Shown here one piece after another: positions 16,382 through 24,460 of a stretch of 38,089 nucleotides of DNA (position 1 is the stretch's first letter; every line of letters begins with the position of its first letter). Source of the DNA: a virus; IMG/VR virus record IMGVR_UViG_3300021956_000028, positions 1 through 38,089 of that record; one strand, written 5' to 3'. The translations under genes and the position numbers were made by a program. Below the pieces are notes generated by a model that saw nothing but the letters and a program-made list of their open reading frames with translations, was not told where the DNA came from and did not search any database.

Positions 16382-18850
16382 ATGGCCACAGCAGAAGAAT
16401 ATGCAGCATGGATTGTCAAAAACGCCGACAAAAAAGGTACGCCGGAGTTTGACACAGTAGCGGCTGCGTACAAAGAAGCGCGCGCGCAAGAGGAAGAAAC
16501 TTCTGTACCGGAAGATTTTTTTAGGGCAGCTGAAGCTTCCGGACAATCGACAGATAAAATACCCGGCGCCCGTCAAGAAAGTACGGCATCGTATCTTGGC
16601 CGCGCGTTAGTTTCACCTGTAGCAGGAGTTCATCGAGGACTTCAAGATATTACAGATACCGCTGCGTTATTACTGTCAAAAGGCGTAGATAAAATAGCGG
16701 GCAACGATAGCGCGTCCAAATCCATTCAAGCCGAAATTGACCGCCAAAAAGCTGCGTATGAGCAAGAGTATGGTGAGTTTGGTGGTGGCAGTGTGGGCCG
16801 TTTTATTGGCGGCGCGATTGGCACTGCTCCTGTGGGCGGCGTATTAGCCGCACCATTTAAAAAAGCGGCGCAAATGGCGCCTTCTTTAGCTCGCTATTTA
16901 GAACCTCTAGCTACATCTTTGGAAACCGGTGGGTTTAAAACTAATTTAGCGCCTGGGTTAACGTCCACCGGCGTTAAATTGCTTGGTGGTGGAGGCACAG
17001 GCGCCGCGTCGGCAGCAGCAATAAATCCTGACGACGCAGCAGCGGGCGGCGTAATTGGCGCTTTGTTGCCTACTACTATTGCCCCTGTTGCAGGAAAACT
17101 TCTTGACTACGGTCGTAAATTAGCCGACTTAAAAGGCACCAATTACCTTGAAGCCGTAGAAGGTAAAGGCCGCGACATTATTAACTTACTGCGGGCCGAT
17201 GTCACCTCAAAAACCCCCGGCAGCGTGGCTACCGCCGGAGAAGTAGCTGCGCCAGCAGGTAGCACTAAGTTTTCTGCTATGCAAGACAGGTTGTCTAAAC
17301 TGCCAGGCGTAGCTACTGAATACGCTCAAAACGCCGCGCAAACTAACGCCGCCCGCATAGCGCAAGAAGAGCGAATTAAAACCCTGCGGGAAGGCGCATT
17401 TAGAAAAGTATTGGACAAGATTGATCGTTCGTTGACAAATGTGAGCCAACGCGAAACGGGCACCGCATTGTTGGCCGCCGCAAAAGCCGAACAAGAAGCA
17501 GTGAAAAAAGGCGTTATTGAACCTGCCTATAAGGAGGCATATAAAGCTGCGGGCAATGCCAAAATAGACGTATCTAACGTAGTAAAGACTGCCGAAAGCA
17601 TACTTGAGCGAAAGCTGTCCGATTTTGCGCCAGAAACCGCACCAAATACAGTACGTAAACTGTTGGCGCTTAAACCTAAAGGCGAAGCTGCAGCGCCATT
17701 AGGTAAAGGCAAAGTTTCGTCTAGAATCACTAAACCCGCGTCAGAATCTGCAGAGCCTGCAGAAGCCACGTTGGAACAGCTTGACGACATCAGAAAAGCA
17801 ATTAACGCCGACATTCAAGCGGCTAAGACTTCAATGGTGCCGTCTTCCGATATGACTTTGCGCAACTTGTACAAGTTGCACGAGTCCATTGACGACGCGA
17901 TCGGCAAGAGCGGTAATCTTACCGACGAAGCAAAATCGCTGTACGCCAAAGCAGTGCAGACCTACCGTACAGACTACGTGCCCCGCTTTAAGACCGGCAT
18001 GAATGCTAATCTGTTTAAGCAAACTTCGTTAAACGAACCAAAAATTGTGGCTGACGACGTGGTAAGCAAATATTTTCAGCCCAAAGGGGAACGCGAAGCC
18101 GAACAGTTTATTACGATGTTTGGTAAAAACCCAGAGGCGCTTAAAGTAACCAAAGCAGGCATAGAAGATCTTTACCGTCAAAAGGTCGTAGACGCGGCAA
18201 CAGGCCGCATTAACATGGCTAAACACGCCGCGTTTATGAAAGATTACGCGCGTCCAATAGCACTTTTGGATGACGCCGGTATGGGTCTGCGCAAAGGTTT
18301 TGATGCCATCGGTGTTGACGCCGCGCGCCTAGCGCGTATTCAAGAGTTGATTGATAAGACGGGCAATAAGTTGCGACCCCCGCTTCCTCCAGGTTCTAAC
18401 GCTATAGCGGTAGAAAAGCGCATATCTGAACTGACTAAAAATTTACCGCCCGAACAATTGCGTGCAGTCAATGCCGTGCGGGACGATTTAGCTCGCGAAG
18501 CGGAATACGTTCGGTTGGCTCAGTTGGGCGGCGCTGGAGATCAAGGCGTCACTATTGCGACTAAAGCAGCTAAAGAAGGCGGTTTGCCTGCGCCTAGCTT
18601 GCTTAGTGTACCGATCACTATATTTAACAACGTCGTCAAACGTTTAGCGTTAAAAATGGATGATAAACTTGCCCTAGAAATTGCTCGCGAGTTAACTAAT
18701 CCGGCGCTAGCGGCGCAGTCTATTGAAAACGCAACTGGGCGCCGATTTGGGCATGAAGTACAAGATGAAATGTTGCGACGTGCTGCGCCTTTTGTATCAC
18801 GCGGCGCATCCCAAATGCCGGCAGACCGAAACAATCTTAATCGTAGGTGA
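16382..18850 (+). CDS. large internal virion / ejection protein with membrane-active segments
   Basis: 822 aa. The N-terminus (1-60) is charged and helical; the next part holds glycine-rich hydrophobic stretches (about 140-170: GRFIGGAIGTAPVGGVLAAP; about 190-240: GGGGTGAASAAA...GGVIGALLPTTIAPVAG) that may insert in membranes. A long helical, Lys/Glu/Ala-rich remainder follows (about 300-790). This organisation is typical of the largest podovirus ejection protein, which helps move DNA across the inner membrane. No lytic transglycosylase motif is apparent. It starts 2 nt after the previous stop. Confidence 0.75.
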   Translation: MATAEEYAAWIVKNADKKGTPEFDTVAAAYKEARAQEEETSVPEDFFRAAEASGQSTDKIPGARQESTASYLGRALVSPVAGVHRGLQDITDTAALLLSKGVDKIAGNDSASKSIQAEIDRQKAAYEQEYGEFGGGSVGRFIGGAIGTAPVGGVLAAPFKKAAQMAPSLARYLEPLATSLETGGFKTNLAPGLTSTGVKLLGGGGTGAASAAAINPDDAAAGGVIGALLPTTIAPVAGKLLDYGRKLADLKGTNYLEAVEGKGRDIINLLRADVTSKTPGSVATAGEVAAPAGSTKFSAMQDRLSKLPGVATEYAQNAAQTNAARIAQEERIKTLREGAFRKVLDKIDRSLTNVSQRETGTALLAAAKAEQEAVKKGVIEPAYKEAYKAAGNAKIDVSNVVKTAESILERKLSDFAPETAPNTVRKLLALKPKGEAAAPLGKGKVSSRITKPASESAEPAEATLEQLDDIRKAINADIQAAKTSMVPSSDMTLRNLYKLHESIDDAIGKSGNLTDEAKSLYAKAVQTYRTDYVPRFKTGMNANLFKQTSLNEPKIVADDVVSKYFQPKGEREAEQFITMFGKNPEALKVTKAGIEDLYRQKVVDAATGRINMAKHAAFMKDYARPIALLDDAGMGLRKGFDAIGVDAARLARIQELIDKTGNKLRPPLPPGSNAIAVEKRISELTKNLPPEQLRAVNAVRDDLAREAEYVRLAQLGGAGDQGVTIATKAAKEGGLPAPSLLSVPITIFNNVVKRLALKMDDKLALEIARELTNPALAAQSIENATGRRFGHEVQDEMLRRAAPFVSRGASQMPADRNNLNRR

Positions 18851-18853
18851 TAA

Positions 18854-19741
18854 ATGGCTTCGCTAACCCCAACACCCAAGCAGCAGTTCTTCGATGCCAA
18901 CGGTAACCCGCTGGTAGCCGGTAAGGTCTACACCTACGCCGGCGGCACGACGACACCGATTGCGACCTACACGGATCAGGCCGGCACCACAGCCAACACC
19001 AATCCGATCATCTTGGATTCGCGCGGCATGGCCAACATCTGGCTGCAGCCAACGATCGCGTACAAGTTCGTCATTACCGACGAGAACGACGTCACCCAGT
19101 ACACCACGGATAATATCCTAGTGCCTTTGGACAACCTGTCGTTTGGATCACCGCCGCCGATCGGTGACGTGTCACCCAACACGGGCGCGTTCACGACCTT
19201 GTCAGCCACGGGCGATGTGACCTTCTCCGGCTTTGGCTACACCCAGCTCCAGGCAGGAGCTACGACTGATCGGCCTAGCACGGCGTCAGCCGGCATGTTG
19301 CGCTACAACACCAGTTTGGGGCAATTTGAAGGCTACGGCGCCACCGGCTGGGGCGCTATTGGCGGCACAGGCGCGACCGGCGGCGGCTTAAACCAAGCGT
19401 TTTACGAAAACGACAAAACGATCACGACAAGCTATACAATAACGACCAACAAAAATGCCATGTCGACCGGCCCTGTGACCACGGGCGACGCGTTCAGCGG
19501 CACCGGCAGTATCGCTGCCACGACGCTGACGATTGCGTCTGTTTCGACCGGCATTTTGGCGGTTGGGTCGGTCATTAGCGGTTCTGGCGTGACATCAGGT
19601 ACGACCGTTACCGCGTATTTGACCGGTACAGGTGGCGCGGGTACGTATACGGTTACACCATCGCAGTCGGTGTCGTCCGCGACCATAGAGTCGCCTGTGG
19701 TGATTACCATCCCGACCGGCAGCCGTTACGTCGTTATTTAA
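18854..19741 (+). CDS. tail fibre/spike protein with conserved virion-anchor head
   Basis: 295 aa. The first about 95 residues ([20 protein letters not shown], then [20 protein letters not shown]...[16 protein letters not shown]) form a known N-terminal module of podovirus fibres and spikes that attaches to the virion. The middle is Gly/Thr-rich. The end carries a [18 protein letters not shown]...[11 protein letters not shown] module that appears split by a 60-70 aa Gly/Thr/Val-rich insert (about 215-280). It starts 3 nt after the previous stop with an AGGTGA site, and base composition becomes GC-richer here. Confidence 0.82.
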   Translation: MASLTPTPKQQFFDANGNPLVAGKVYTYAGGTTTPIATYTDQAGTTANTNPIILDSRGMANIWLQPTIAYKFVITDENDVTQYTTDNILVPLDNLSFGSPPPIGDVSPNTGAFTTLSATGDVTFSGFGYTQLQAGATTDRPSTASAGMLRYNTSLGQFEGYGATGWGAIGGTGATGGGLNQAFYENDKTITTSYTITTNKNAMSTGPVTTGDAFSGTGSIAATTLTIASVSTGILAVGSVISGSGVTSGTTVTAYLTGTGGAGTYTVTPSQSVSSATIESPVVITIPTGSRYVVI

Positions 19742-19750
19742 GGAGTCAAC

Positions 19751-20533
19751 ATGTCAAGCACAATTACCGCCGGCAATGCTACGAATGGCCTGGCGCTCTC
19801 TGCAGATAACACCGGCATACTGGAGCTGAAGACCGGCACCGGTTCGGGCACCACGGCGTTAACGCTATCTAGCACGCAAACCGCTACGTTCGCAGGCGGC
19901 ATAACTTTGCCCGCGGGAACCACCACGGTCGCACCGTTAGTCATGACGGCAGGCACGTCTTTGACTTCGCCGGCAGCCGGCGCAATCGAGTTCGATGGCA
20001 GCACGTTCTTCAGCACGGACGATATCACTGACGGTCGAGGCTACATTCCTTCCGTGCATTATTTTCGTTTAACGTCTGACGGCAGCGCAATTACAACGAT
20101 CGCCAACTTTTTTGGCACTACGTCAGGCATGTCGTTAGACGCCAATATTTTTTACGAAGTTGAAGCGTATCTGTATTTCACCAAAACAACTTCGGGCACC
20201 GCGACGTTCACCCTGACGTTTAGCAATGCGCCAGTAAACAACAATGCGTTTTATGTTGGCACCCCTGTAGGCGGTGTGGGCACCGCAGGCACCGCGCAGA
20301 CTGCAGCTTTGGTTAAGTCAACCGCAACGGCAGGCGCGTTGCCAGCAACCGGCGCGCTGACCACGGCAGTTAACCATCAATATACGTTGCAGTCCATGTT
20401 TCAAGCTAACGCAACTACGGGCGGCACATTGAACATTCAAGTAACTTCAAGCGCGGGATCGATCACGCCGTTGACCGGCAGCTATTTTAAAATTACGCGT
20501 ATACCGGCAGCTAACGTCGGCGCCTTTGTCTAA
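19751..20533 (+). CDS. tail fibre-like receptor-binding candidate (paralogue A)
   Basis: 260 aa, Thr/Ala/Gly-rich, beta-structured. The N-terminal half has repeats of fibre type (GLALSADNTGILELKTGTGS), followed by a globular domain: TAGTSLTSPAAGAIEFDGS, then FRLTSDG...YEVEAYLYFTKT. The same globular domain recurs in the product of 21322-22017, so the two genes are paralogues. It has a strong AAGGAG ribosome-binding site. Likely a receptor-binding or capsid/tail-surface subunit; the ligand is unknown. Confidence 0.75.
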   Translation: MSSTITAGNATNGLALSADNTGILELKTGTGSGTTALTLSSTQTATFAGGITLPAGTTTVAPLVMTAGTSLTSPAAGAIEFDGSTFFSTDDITDGRGYIPSVHYFRLTSDGSAITTIANFFGTTSGMSLDANIFYEVEAYLYFTKTTSGTATFTLTFSNAPVNNNAFYVGTPVGGVGTAGTAQTAALVKSTATAGALPATGALTTAVNHQYTLQSMFQANATTGGTLNIQVTSSAGSITPLTGSYFKITRIPAANVGAFV

Positions 20534-20542
20534 GGATAAATT

Positions 20543-21178
20543 ATGAGCATAGGACTTAAAGGAAATGCAGACGGCTCCGGCGCTATTCAGATTGGCGGCT
20601 CGGATGCGATTACGATCACAACAGGGCTAAACACGACGTTTCTTGGTACTGCTACGGTGCCTACCGGCACGCTGTATCCGTTAGTTAGCAGCACCGTTAA
20701 CGCAGGAGGAACTAATCCGTTTCCTTCCTCCGCTGGCCCTACATCTGTTGATTACACAAACCTGCCATCTTGGGTTAAACGTATCACCATTATGTTTTCT
20801 GGTGTTTCAGTATCGGGGACAGATTCGGTTATTTTGCGTTTAGGCACTGGCGCAGGGCCGACTTATGCATCTACTGGATATGCAAACGGTAACGTATTTT
20901 TTAACGGCGCAACCGTTGGCTCTTACAACAACCCAACCACAGGATTTTTCCTTACCGCTGGCTCCTCTGCTGCCGGTTTAAATCATGGTGTTGCTACTTT
21001 GGCTTTGGTTAGCGGAACGGTTTGGGCTATTTCTGGCTCTATTATGATGAGTGGTGCAACGCGAGGTATTACTTTAGGCGGCTCACTTGATGCTGGCGCG
21101 GCACTAACTGCTATCCGTTTTGTTACAGAGACCACCAATACGTTTGATGCTGGCTCAATTAACATCCTTTACGAGTAA
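20543..21178 (+). CDS. tail fibre-like protein
   Basis: 211 aa. It starts MSIGLKGNADGSGAIQIGGS and has the fibre-like linker ITITTGLNTTFLGTATVPTG, then a C-terminal domain with SVDYTNLPSWVKRITIMFSG, DSVILRLG and a final SINILYE. I know the xxDYTxLPxWVKRITxMF domain from the tips of many phage tail fibres; it is probably a host-binding beta domain. It is somewhat more AT-rich than its neighbours. A TAAGGA site precedes the ATG. Confidence 0.75.
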   Translation: MSIGLKGNADGSGAIQIGGSDAITITTGLNTTFLGTATVPTGTLYPLVSSTVNAGGTNPFPSSAGPTSVDYTNLPSWVKRITIMFSGVSVSGTDSVILRLGTGAGPTYASTGYANGNVFFNGATVGSYNNPTTGFFLTAGSSAAGLNHGVATLALVSGTVWAISGSIMMSGATRGITLGGSLDAGAALTAIRFVTETTNTFDAGSINILYE

Positions 21179-21187
21179 GAGGTTGCC

Positions 21188-21319
21188 ATGTATAGATATG
21201 TCGTTGACGTACAAACCGGCGAAGTGACACAAGTGCCGCTGACACCTGAAGAGCAAGCGGAATTTGATGCTGCACAAGCGCAGCCAGAGCCTGCGCCCGC
21301 ACCGACTGAAGGAGCATAA
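21188..21319 (+). CDS. tiny protein in fibre cluster
   Basis: 43 aa: it starts MYRYVVDVQTGEVTQVPLTP and continues with an acidic, Ala/Pro-rich tail. Short proteins with a YxYxVDVxTGEVTxVPLTPEE pattern are common beside phage fibre genes and resemble the ends of tail-fibre assembly proteins. Role unknown. The ATG follows an AGAGG site and the next gene starts 2 nt after its stop. Confidence 0.7.
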   Translation: MYRYVVDVQTGEVTQVPLTPEEQAEFDAAQAQPEPAPAPTEGA

Positions 21320-21321
21320 TT

Positions 21322-22017
21322 ATGGCAGTAACTATTGACGGTACTAACGGCATTACTACCCCGCCAACTCTAACTTTGCAAGCGGGCGCAACCACAGCCG
21401 CTCCGCTTAACTTTACTGCAGGTACCAATTTGACCACAGCAATTGCCGGTGCGATGGAGTATGACGGCAAGGTGATCTACGCGACACCGCAAGGCACACA
21501 GCGTGGTGTAGTGCCGGGCGCGCAGTTCTTTCGTTTAAATTCTGATCTTGCAGGCGCTAATGCCACTGGCGCGCAAAATACTTTTGGTGTTGGCGTTACG
21601 TTGTCGGCAAGTACAGTGTATGCGTTTGAAGCTTTAGTCGTTTTAACAAAAACTGCGGGCACTACACTACACAATATCCAATCTGGTTTTGGTGGCACAG
21701 CAACGCTTAACGGCATTCAATACACTATTCATGTTGTGGCAGGAACTACTCAACCTGCGTATGACACTGCAATGAGCGGTCTCAGCACTAATTCAGCAAC
21801 GGCTACTAACGCATCAACTGGTATTAACACCGCTAATAACGCGAGAGCTTGGTGCTACAAAGGTACTGTATCAGTCAACGCAGGCGGCACGTTCATCCCG
21901 CAGTACACACTTAGTGCAGCTCCGGGCGGCGCGTACACGACCAATGCAGGTAGCTACTTTCTGATCTACCCTATCGGCGCGGCTGGCGCTAACACCTCCG
22001 TGGGGGCATGGGCATAA
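21322..22017 (+). CDS. tail fibre-like receptor-binding candidate (paralogue B)
   Basis: 231 aa, Thr/Ala/Gly-rich beta protein. It starts MAVTIDGTNGITTPPTLTLQ, then shares with the 19751-20533 product the segments TAGTNLTTAIAGAMEYDGK, QFFRLNSD and a VYAFEALVVLTKT strand, in the same order. It is the last fibre-type gene before the lysis genes. The C-terminus SYFLIYPIGAAGANTSVGAWA matches SYFKITRIPAANVGAFV of the paralogue. A GAAGGAG ribosome-binding site is present. Confidence 0.75.
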   Translation: MAVTIDGTNGITTPPTLTLQAGATTAAPLNFTAGTNLTTAIAGAMEYDGKVIYATPQGTQRGVVPGAQFFRLNSDLAGANATGAQNTFGVGVTLSASTVYAFEALVVLTKTAGTTLHNIQSGFGGTATLNGIQYTIHVVAGTTQPAYDTAMSGLSTNSATATNASTGINTANNARAWCYKGTVSVNAGGTFIPQYTLSAAPGGAYTTNAGSYFLIYPIGAAGANTSVGAWA

Positions 22018-22018
22018 G

Positions 22019-22240
22019 ATGGATTCACAGGTGCTTTTTAATATCGCTGTGGCGATCGCCGGGTTCTTCGGCGGTTGGATATTGAACAACATCCACAAGT
22101 CGCTCGACAAGCTCGACACGGACGTGCGCGCCATGCCGCACATGTACGTCACCCGCGAGGACTACAAGGACGACATGCACGACATCAAGGATATGTTGTC
22201 CAAGATTTTCGACAAGCTCGACAACAAGCAGGACAAATAG
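22019..22240 (+). CDS. small membrane protein of lysis region
   Basis: 73 aa: one N-terminal transmembrane helix (about 5-24: VLFNIAVAIAGFFGGWIL) followed by a charged coiled-coil tail (SLDKLDTDVRAM...DIKDMLSKIFDKLDNKQDK). It lies directly before the holin and muramidase, and starts one base after the previous stop. Proteins of this form are common in phage lysis cassettes, as holin-like or antiholin/spanin-like accessories. The exact role cannot be decided; there is no lipobox. Confidence 0.72.
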   Translation: MDSQVLFNIAVAIAGFFGGWILNNIHKSLDKLDTDVRAMPHMYVTREDYKDDMHDIKDMLSKIFDKLDNKQDK

Positions 22241-22253
22241 ATTGGGGGTCGAT

Positions 22254-22664
22254 ATGCTAGGACTTGACGCGCTGCTAGGTATCGGCGGCAAATTGATCGA
22301 CAAACTGATTCCCGACCCGGAACAAAAGGCCAAGGCCCAACTTGAACTGGCGCAAATGGCACAGAACGGCGAGTTAGCCAAGATGGCCAATGACACCGAC
22401 TTGTACAAGACGGAGCAAAACAACTTAACTCAGCGACTGCAAGCTGACATGAGCAGCGACAGCTGGCTGTCCAAAAACATCCGTCCGCTGACGCTGGTGT
22501 ATATCTTGGTAGCGTACATGGCCCTAGCGATCTTGGACGCGTCTGCGCTTGATATTGCGGATTCGTTCGTCGAGCTGCTAGGCCAATGGGGTATGCTTGT
22601 CATGTCGTTTTATTTTGGCGGCAGAACACTTGAAAAGATCATCGACATGCGGTCGAAAAAATGA
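22254..22664 (+). CDS. holin, 3TM GTA-type family
   Basis: 136 aa from the ATG at 22254, which has a GGGGG site 5 nt upstream; a TTG at 22242 in the same frame is unlikely. An amphipathic N-terminus (LLGIGGKLIDKLIPDPEQKAKAQLE split by charged residues) is followed by hydrophobic helices at about 79-97 (LVYILVAYMALAIL) and 108-122, and a basic tail (MRSKK). IPDPEQKAKAQLE plus NIRPL is characteristic of the Holin_3TM family. It would make inner-membrane lesions to release the muramidase. It overlaps that gene by 4 nt. Confidence 0.85.
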   Translation: MLGLDALLGIGGKLIDKLIPDPEQKAKAQLELAQMAQNGELAKMANDTDLYKTEQNNLTQRLQADMSSDSWLSKNIRPLTLVYILVAYMALAILDASALDIADSFVELLGQWGMLVMSFYFGGRTLEKIIDMRSKK

Positions 22665-23173
22665 AAGACAATTTTCGTTCTGCATTGCAGGCCGTCCTGC
22701 TGCATGAGGGCGGCTACGTGAACAACCCTAAAGACCCAGGCGGCATGACCAACTTGGGTGTCACCAAAAAGGTGTGGGAAGAATGGGTCGGACATCCTGT
22801 TGGCGAAAAAGAGATGCGCGCGTTGACCCCGGATACAGTGGCGCCTATGTATCGGAAGAAGTACTGGGATGCGATCAAGGGCGACGAGCTGCCAACGGGG
22901 CTAGACTATCTGATGTTCGACTTTGCGATCAATGCAGGGCCAGGCAGAGCGATCAAGACCATGCAGAAAGCGATCGGAACGGTGCCTGATGGCGCCATCG
23001 GACCCAAGACTATGCAAGCATTAAAAGACGCCGATCAGAAAGATCTGGTGGCCAAGTTCAGCATGGAAAAGGAGCTGTTCTACAAGGCGCTCCCGACGTT
23101 CGCAACCTTCGGCAAAGGCTGGATGCGTCGGGTAGCAGAGGCGCAATCACATGCGGTGACGATGTTGGCGTAA
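22661..23173 (+). CDS. endolysin, GH108 N-acetylmuramidase
   Basis: 170 aa. It cleaves peptidoglycan to lyse the host. The signature LLHEGGYVNNPKDPGGMTN (13-31) contains the catalytic Glu (E16) of glycosyl hydrolase family 108. The C-terminal half (about 95-170: AIKTMQKAIG, VPDGAIGPKTMQAL, GWMRRV) matches the peptidoglycan-binding domain usually fused to it. No signal peptide is seen, so holin-dependent export is expected. The last 27 nt overlap the 3' end of the convergent gene. Confidence 0.93.
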   Translation: MKDNFRSALQAVLLHEGGYVNNPKDPGGMTNLGVTKKVWEEWVGHPVGEKEMRALTPDTVAPMYRKKYWDAIKGDELPTGLDYLMFDFAINAGPGRAIKTMQKAIGTVPDGAIGPKTMQALKDADQKDLVAKFSMEKELFYKALPTFATFGKGWMRRVAEAQSHAVTMLA

Positions 23174-23335
23174 CTGCCGGCAGACCTCACGGTCGCGGGT
23201 GGACATGTCAGGTGTAATCTCGGCCACGCCGCACTCAGCCGGTGTGGGCCGTGGCTGGTCTGGCACGAAGAGCGCCAGAAAGCCAACGGTCGCCACCACG
23301 ATGGCCGCGTAGTAGACCACCACAAATTCCTTCAT
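23147..23335 (-). CDS. small membrane protein with two cysteines
   Basis: 62 aa, last gene of the leftward middle block. One transmembrane helix (about 4-24: FVVVYYAAIVVATVGFLALF) is followed by a periplasmic-looking tail with Cys residues in AECGVAEI and REVCRQLR that could form a disulfide. The pattern recurs as an uncharacterised protein in proteobacterial phages. Because it lies by the lysis genes a spanin role is imaginable, but there is no lipobox and it is on the opposite strand. It overlaps the upstream gene by 4 nt. Confidence 0.65.
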   Translation of the reverse strand: MKEFVVVYYAAIVVATVGFLALFVPDQPRPTPAECGVAEITPDMSTRDREVCRQLRQHRHRM

Positions 23336-23514
23336 ATACTCAGCAGCCTGCCAAACAGCTTCACCACAGGCGATTCACCCTCTGGGCGTTGGCCTAGCAT
23401 GATGTCCTGCACGAACCGCTCCTCTGGCGTCGCAGGGCGCGCGTAGAACTGCGGAATGTAGTGCGCGCCGATCTTGGGTGGCTCTTCTTTAATAAAGTAT
23501 CCATCACGTAGCAT
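23332..23514 (-). CDS. hypothetical protein
   Basis: 60 aa from the ATG at 23514, which has a strong AGGAGG six nt upstream; a longer frame from 23553 is not supported. The sequence (MLRDGYFIKEEPPKIGAHYI, then PEERFVQDIMLGQRPEGES) has no domain I recognise. It lies in the middle operon between the zinc-ribbon gene (11 nt overlap) and the small membrane protein (4 nt overlap). Confidence 0.65.
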   Translation of the reverse strand: MLRDGYFIKEEPPKIGAHYIPQFYARPATPEERFVQDIMLGQRPEGESPVVKLFGRLLSI

Positions 23515-23749
23515 CTTTTTTCCTCCTGTCTTCGTTTGCGCGGCGAGCGTCAACGCCTTTCTTTTTTATCAACGCCGCCTCGTCCTTAGTATAAATCGAT
23601 TTACCCACGATCACGTTGCCTGCAACCCACACCTCTGCTGAGTAGGCATTGTTCTTGCATGACGGGCACCTGCGTTGCCGCCGGATGCCGCCTGGCTGTT
23701 GGGTGGTGTTGACTACATGGGTCTTGCTGCCGCAGTGCTGACACTTCAT
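23504..23749 (-). CDS. zinc-ribbon protein
   Basis: 81 aa from the ATG at 23749 (ATGA overlap with the upstream gene); a GTG at 23764 is a weaker alternative. The N-terminus MKCQHCGSKTHVVNTTQQPG and RRQRRCPSCKNNAYSAEVW has two CxxC pairs forming a zinc ribbon like those of NrdR and Ogr-type proteins. The remainder is Lys/Arg-rich (KKKGVDARRANEDRRKK). A DNA-binding or transcription-modifying role is plausible. No ATP-cone is present, so it is not NrdR itself. Confidence 0.75.
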   Translation of the reverse strand: MKCQHCGSKTHVVNTTQQPGGIRRQRRCPSCKNNAYSAEVWVAGNVIVGKSIYTKDEAALIKKKGVDARRANEDRRKKDAT

Positions 23750-23994
23750 TCTGGCCGCTCCCACGCCAAGTAGCCGCGAATTTTTTCGATACTCCAGCCG
23801 GTCTTGTCGTAAATCCGTAAAATCATTCCTGCTGACATCACGTTCCCTGAATATGTTGTTTCGCCATAGCGGCGCGCATCGTTGATTGGCGTTGGCGTTA
23901 TATCCAAAAACCGCGCCAGTTCAGCGTCACTTTTAAGCTGAAATTCTTCCTTAATTGTGTCAAGCAACGGATGTTTAACTCTAGGGTTTTTCAT
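23746..23994 (-). CDS. small helix-turn-helix regulator
   Basis: 82 aa. It contains HPLLDTIKEEFQLKSDAELA, then RFLDITPTPINDARRYG, a Cro/XRE-like helix-turn-helix (about 9-45), and a SAGMILRIYDKTGWSIEKIR stretch typical of a small phage regulator family. It probably binds DNA as a dimer. No sensor or protease-cleavage domain is attached, so it is not a classical lysogeny repressor. ATGA overlaps exist on both sides. Confidence 0.78.
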   Translation of the reverse strand: MKNPRVKHPLLDTIKEEFQLKSDAELARFLDITPTPINDARRYGETTYSGNVMSAGMILRIYDKTGWSIEKIRGYLAWERPE

Positions 23995-24185
23995 GGTCGT
24001 ACCGCCTTGGCCATGATCTCCAACCGTTCACGGGCATCACGCAGGGCGCAGTACCGTTGATGCAGGCGCTGCAAGTGGGAGCTGCGGCGCTCGTTCAACG
24101 TCTCATGCGTCAGTAGCGCGAACACCTCGTCTTCCGACAATGACGGCAACTGGTCATTCAGTGCGCGCCAGCTTTGCTTTTTCAT
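23991..24185 (-). CDS. hypothetical helical protein
   Basis: 64 aa, fully helical and charged (LPSLSEDEVFALLTHETLN, then SSHLQRLHQRYCALRDARER). No family recognised. It overlaps the regulator gene by 4 nt (ATGA) and the upstream gene by 32 nt, so it is part of the same compact operon. Confidence 0.65.
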   Translation of the reverse strand: MKKQSWRALNDQLPSLSEDEVFALLTHETLNERRSSHLQRLHQRYCALRDARERLEIMAKAVRP

Positions 24186-24327
24186 CTTCGACCTTCTGTT
24201 CTATGGTTTCTAATTTATCCACCGCACGCATCCAAGCGTTGGCGATCTGGTTGTACTCCTTGTTGCGCTGGCGCTCTTCCACCTGCGCGGCCTTTAATTT
24301 GGCCTTCCAGTAGTCAATTCTTTTCAC
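24154..24327 (-). CDS. hypothetical coiled-coil protein
   Basis: 57 aa from a GTG at 24327, chosen because GGAGG lies 9 nt upstream, while the ATG at 24366 has no site and gives an unlikely Trp/Cys-rich start. The protein (VKRIDYWKAKLKAAQVEERQ at the start, DKLETIEQKVEDEKAKLART at the end) is a single long coiled coil. It overlaps both neighbours. Function unknown. Confidence 0.6.
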   Translation of the reverse strand: MKRIDYWKAKLKAAQVEERQRNKEYNQIANAWMRAVDKLETIEQKVEDEKAKLARTE

Positions 24328-24460
24328 GTTGTTCGGCCTCCAGTTCACGCAGATCATTGGCCACATCAGAGACGCCGTGCCAATCGCTGCGAGCGATCAT
24401 GACATGCAGGTAGTCGATCAGAATCTCACGCTGCGTCTCATACTTGGTGAAGTCCGTCAT
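24314..24460 (-). CDS. conserved small phage protein
   Basis: 48 aa, reading MTDFTKYETQREILIDYLHV, then MIARSDWHGVSDVANDLREL. The DWHGVxDxAxDLRExEAE pattern is one I know from many small phage proteins of unknown function. Very strong AGGAGG seven nt before the ATG. It overlaps the upstream gene by 4 nt (ATGA) and contains the ribosome-binding site of the downstream GTG-started gene. Confidence 0.75.
   Translation of the reverse strand: MTDFTKYETQREILIDYLHVMIARSDWHGVSDVANDLRELEAEQREKN

Noticed and set aside
23504-23749. NrdR ribonucleotide-reductase repressor
   Set aside because: Only the zinc ribbon is similar; the ATP-cone domain is missing and no reductase gene is present.
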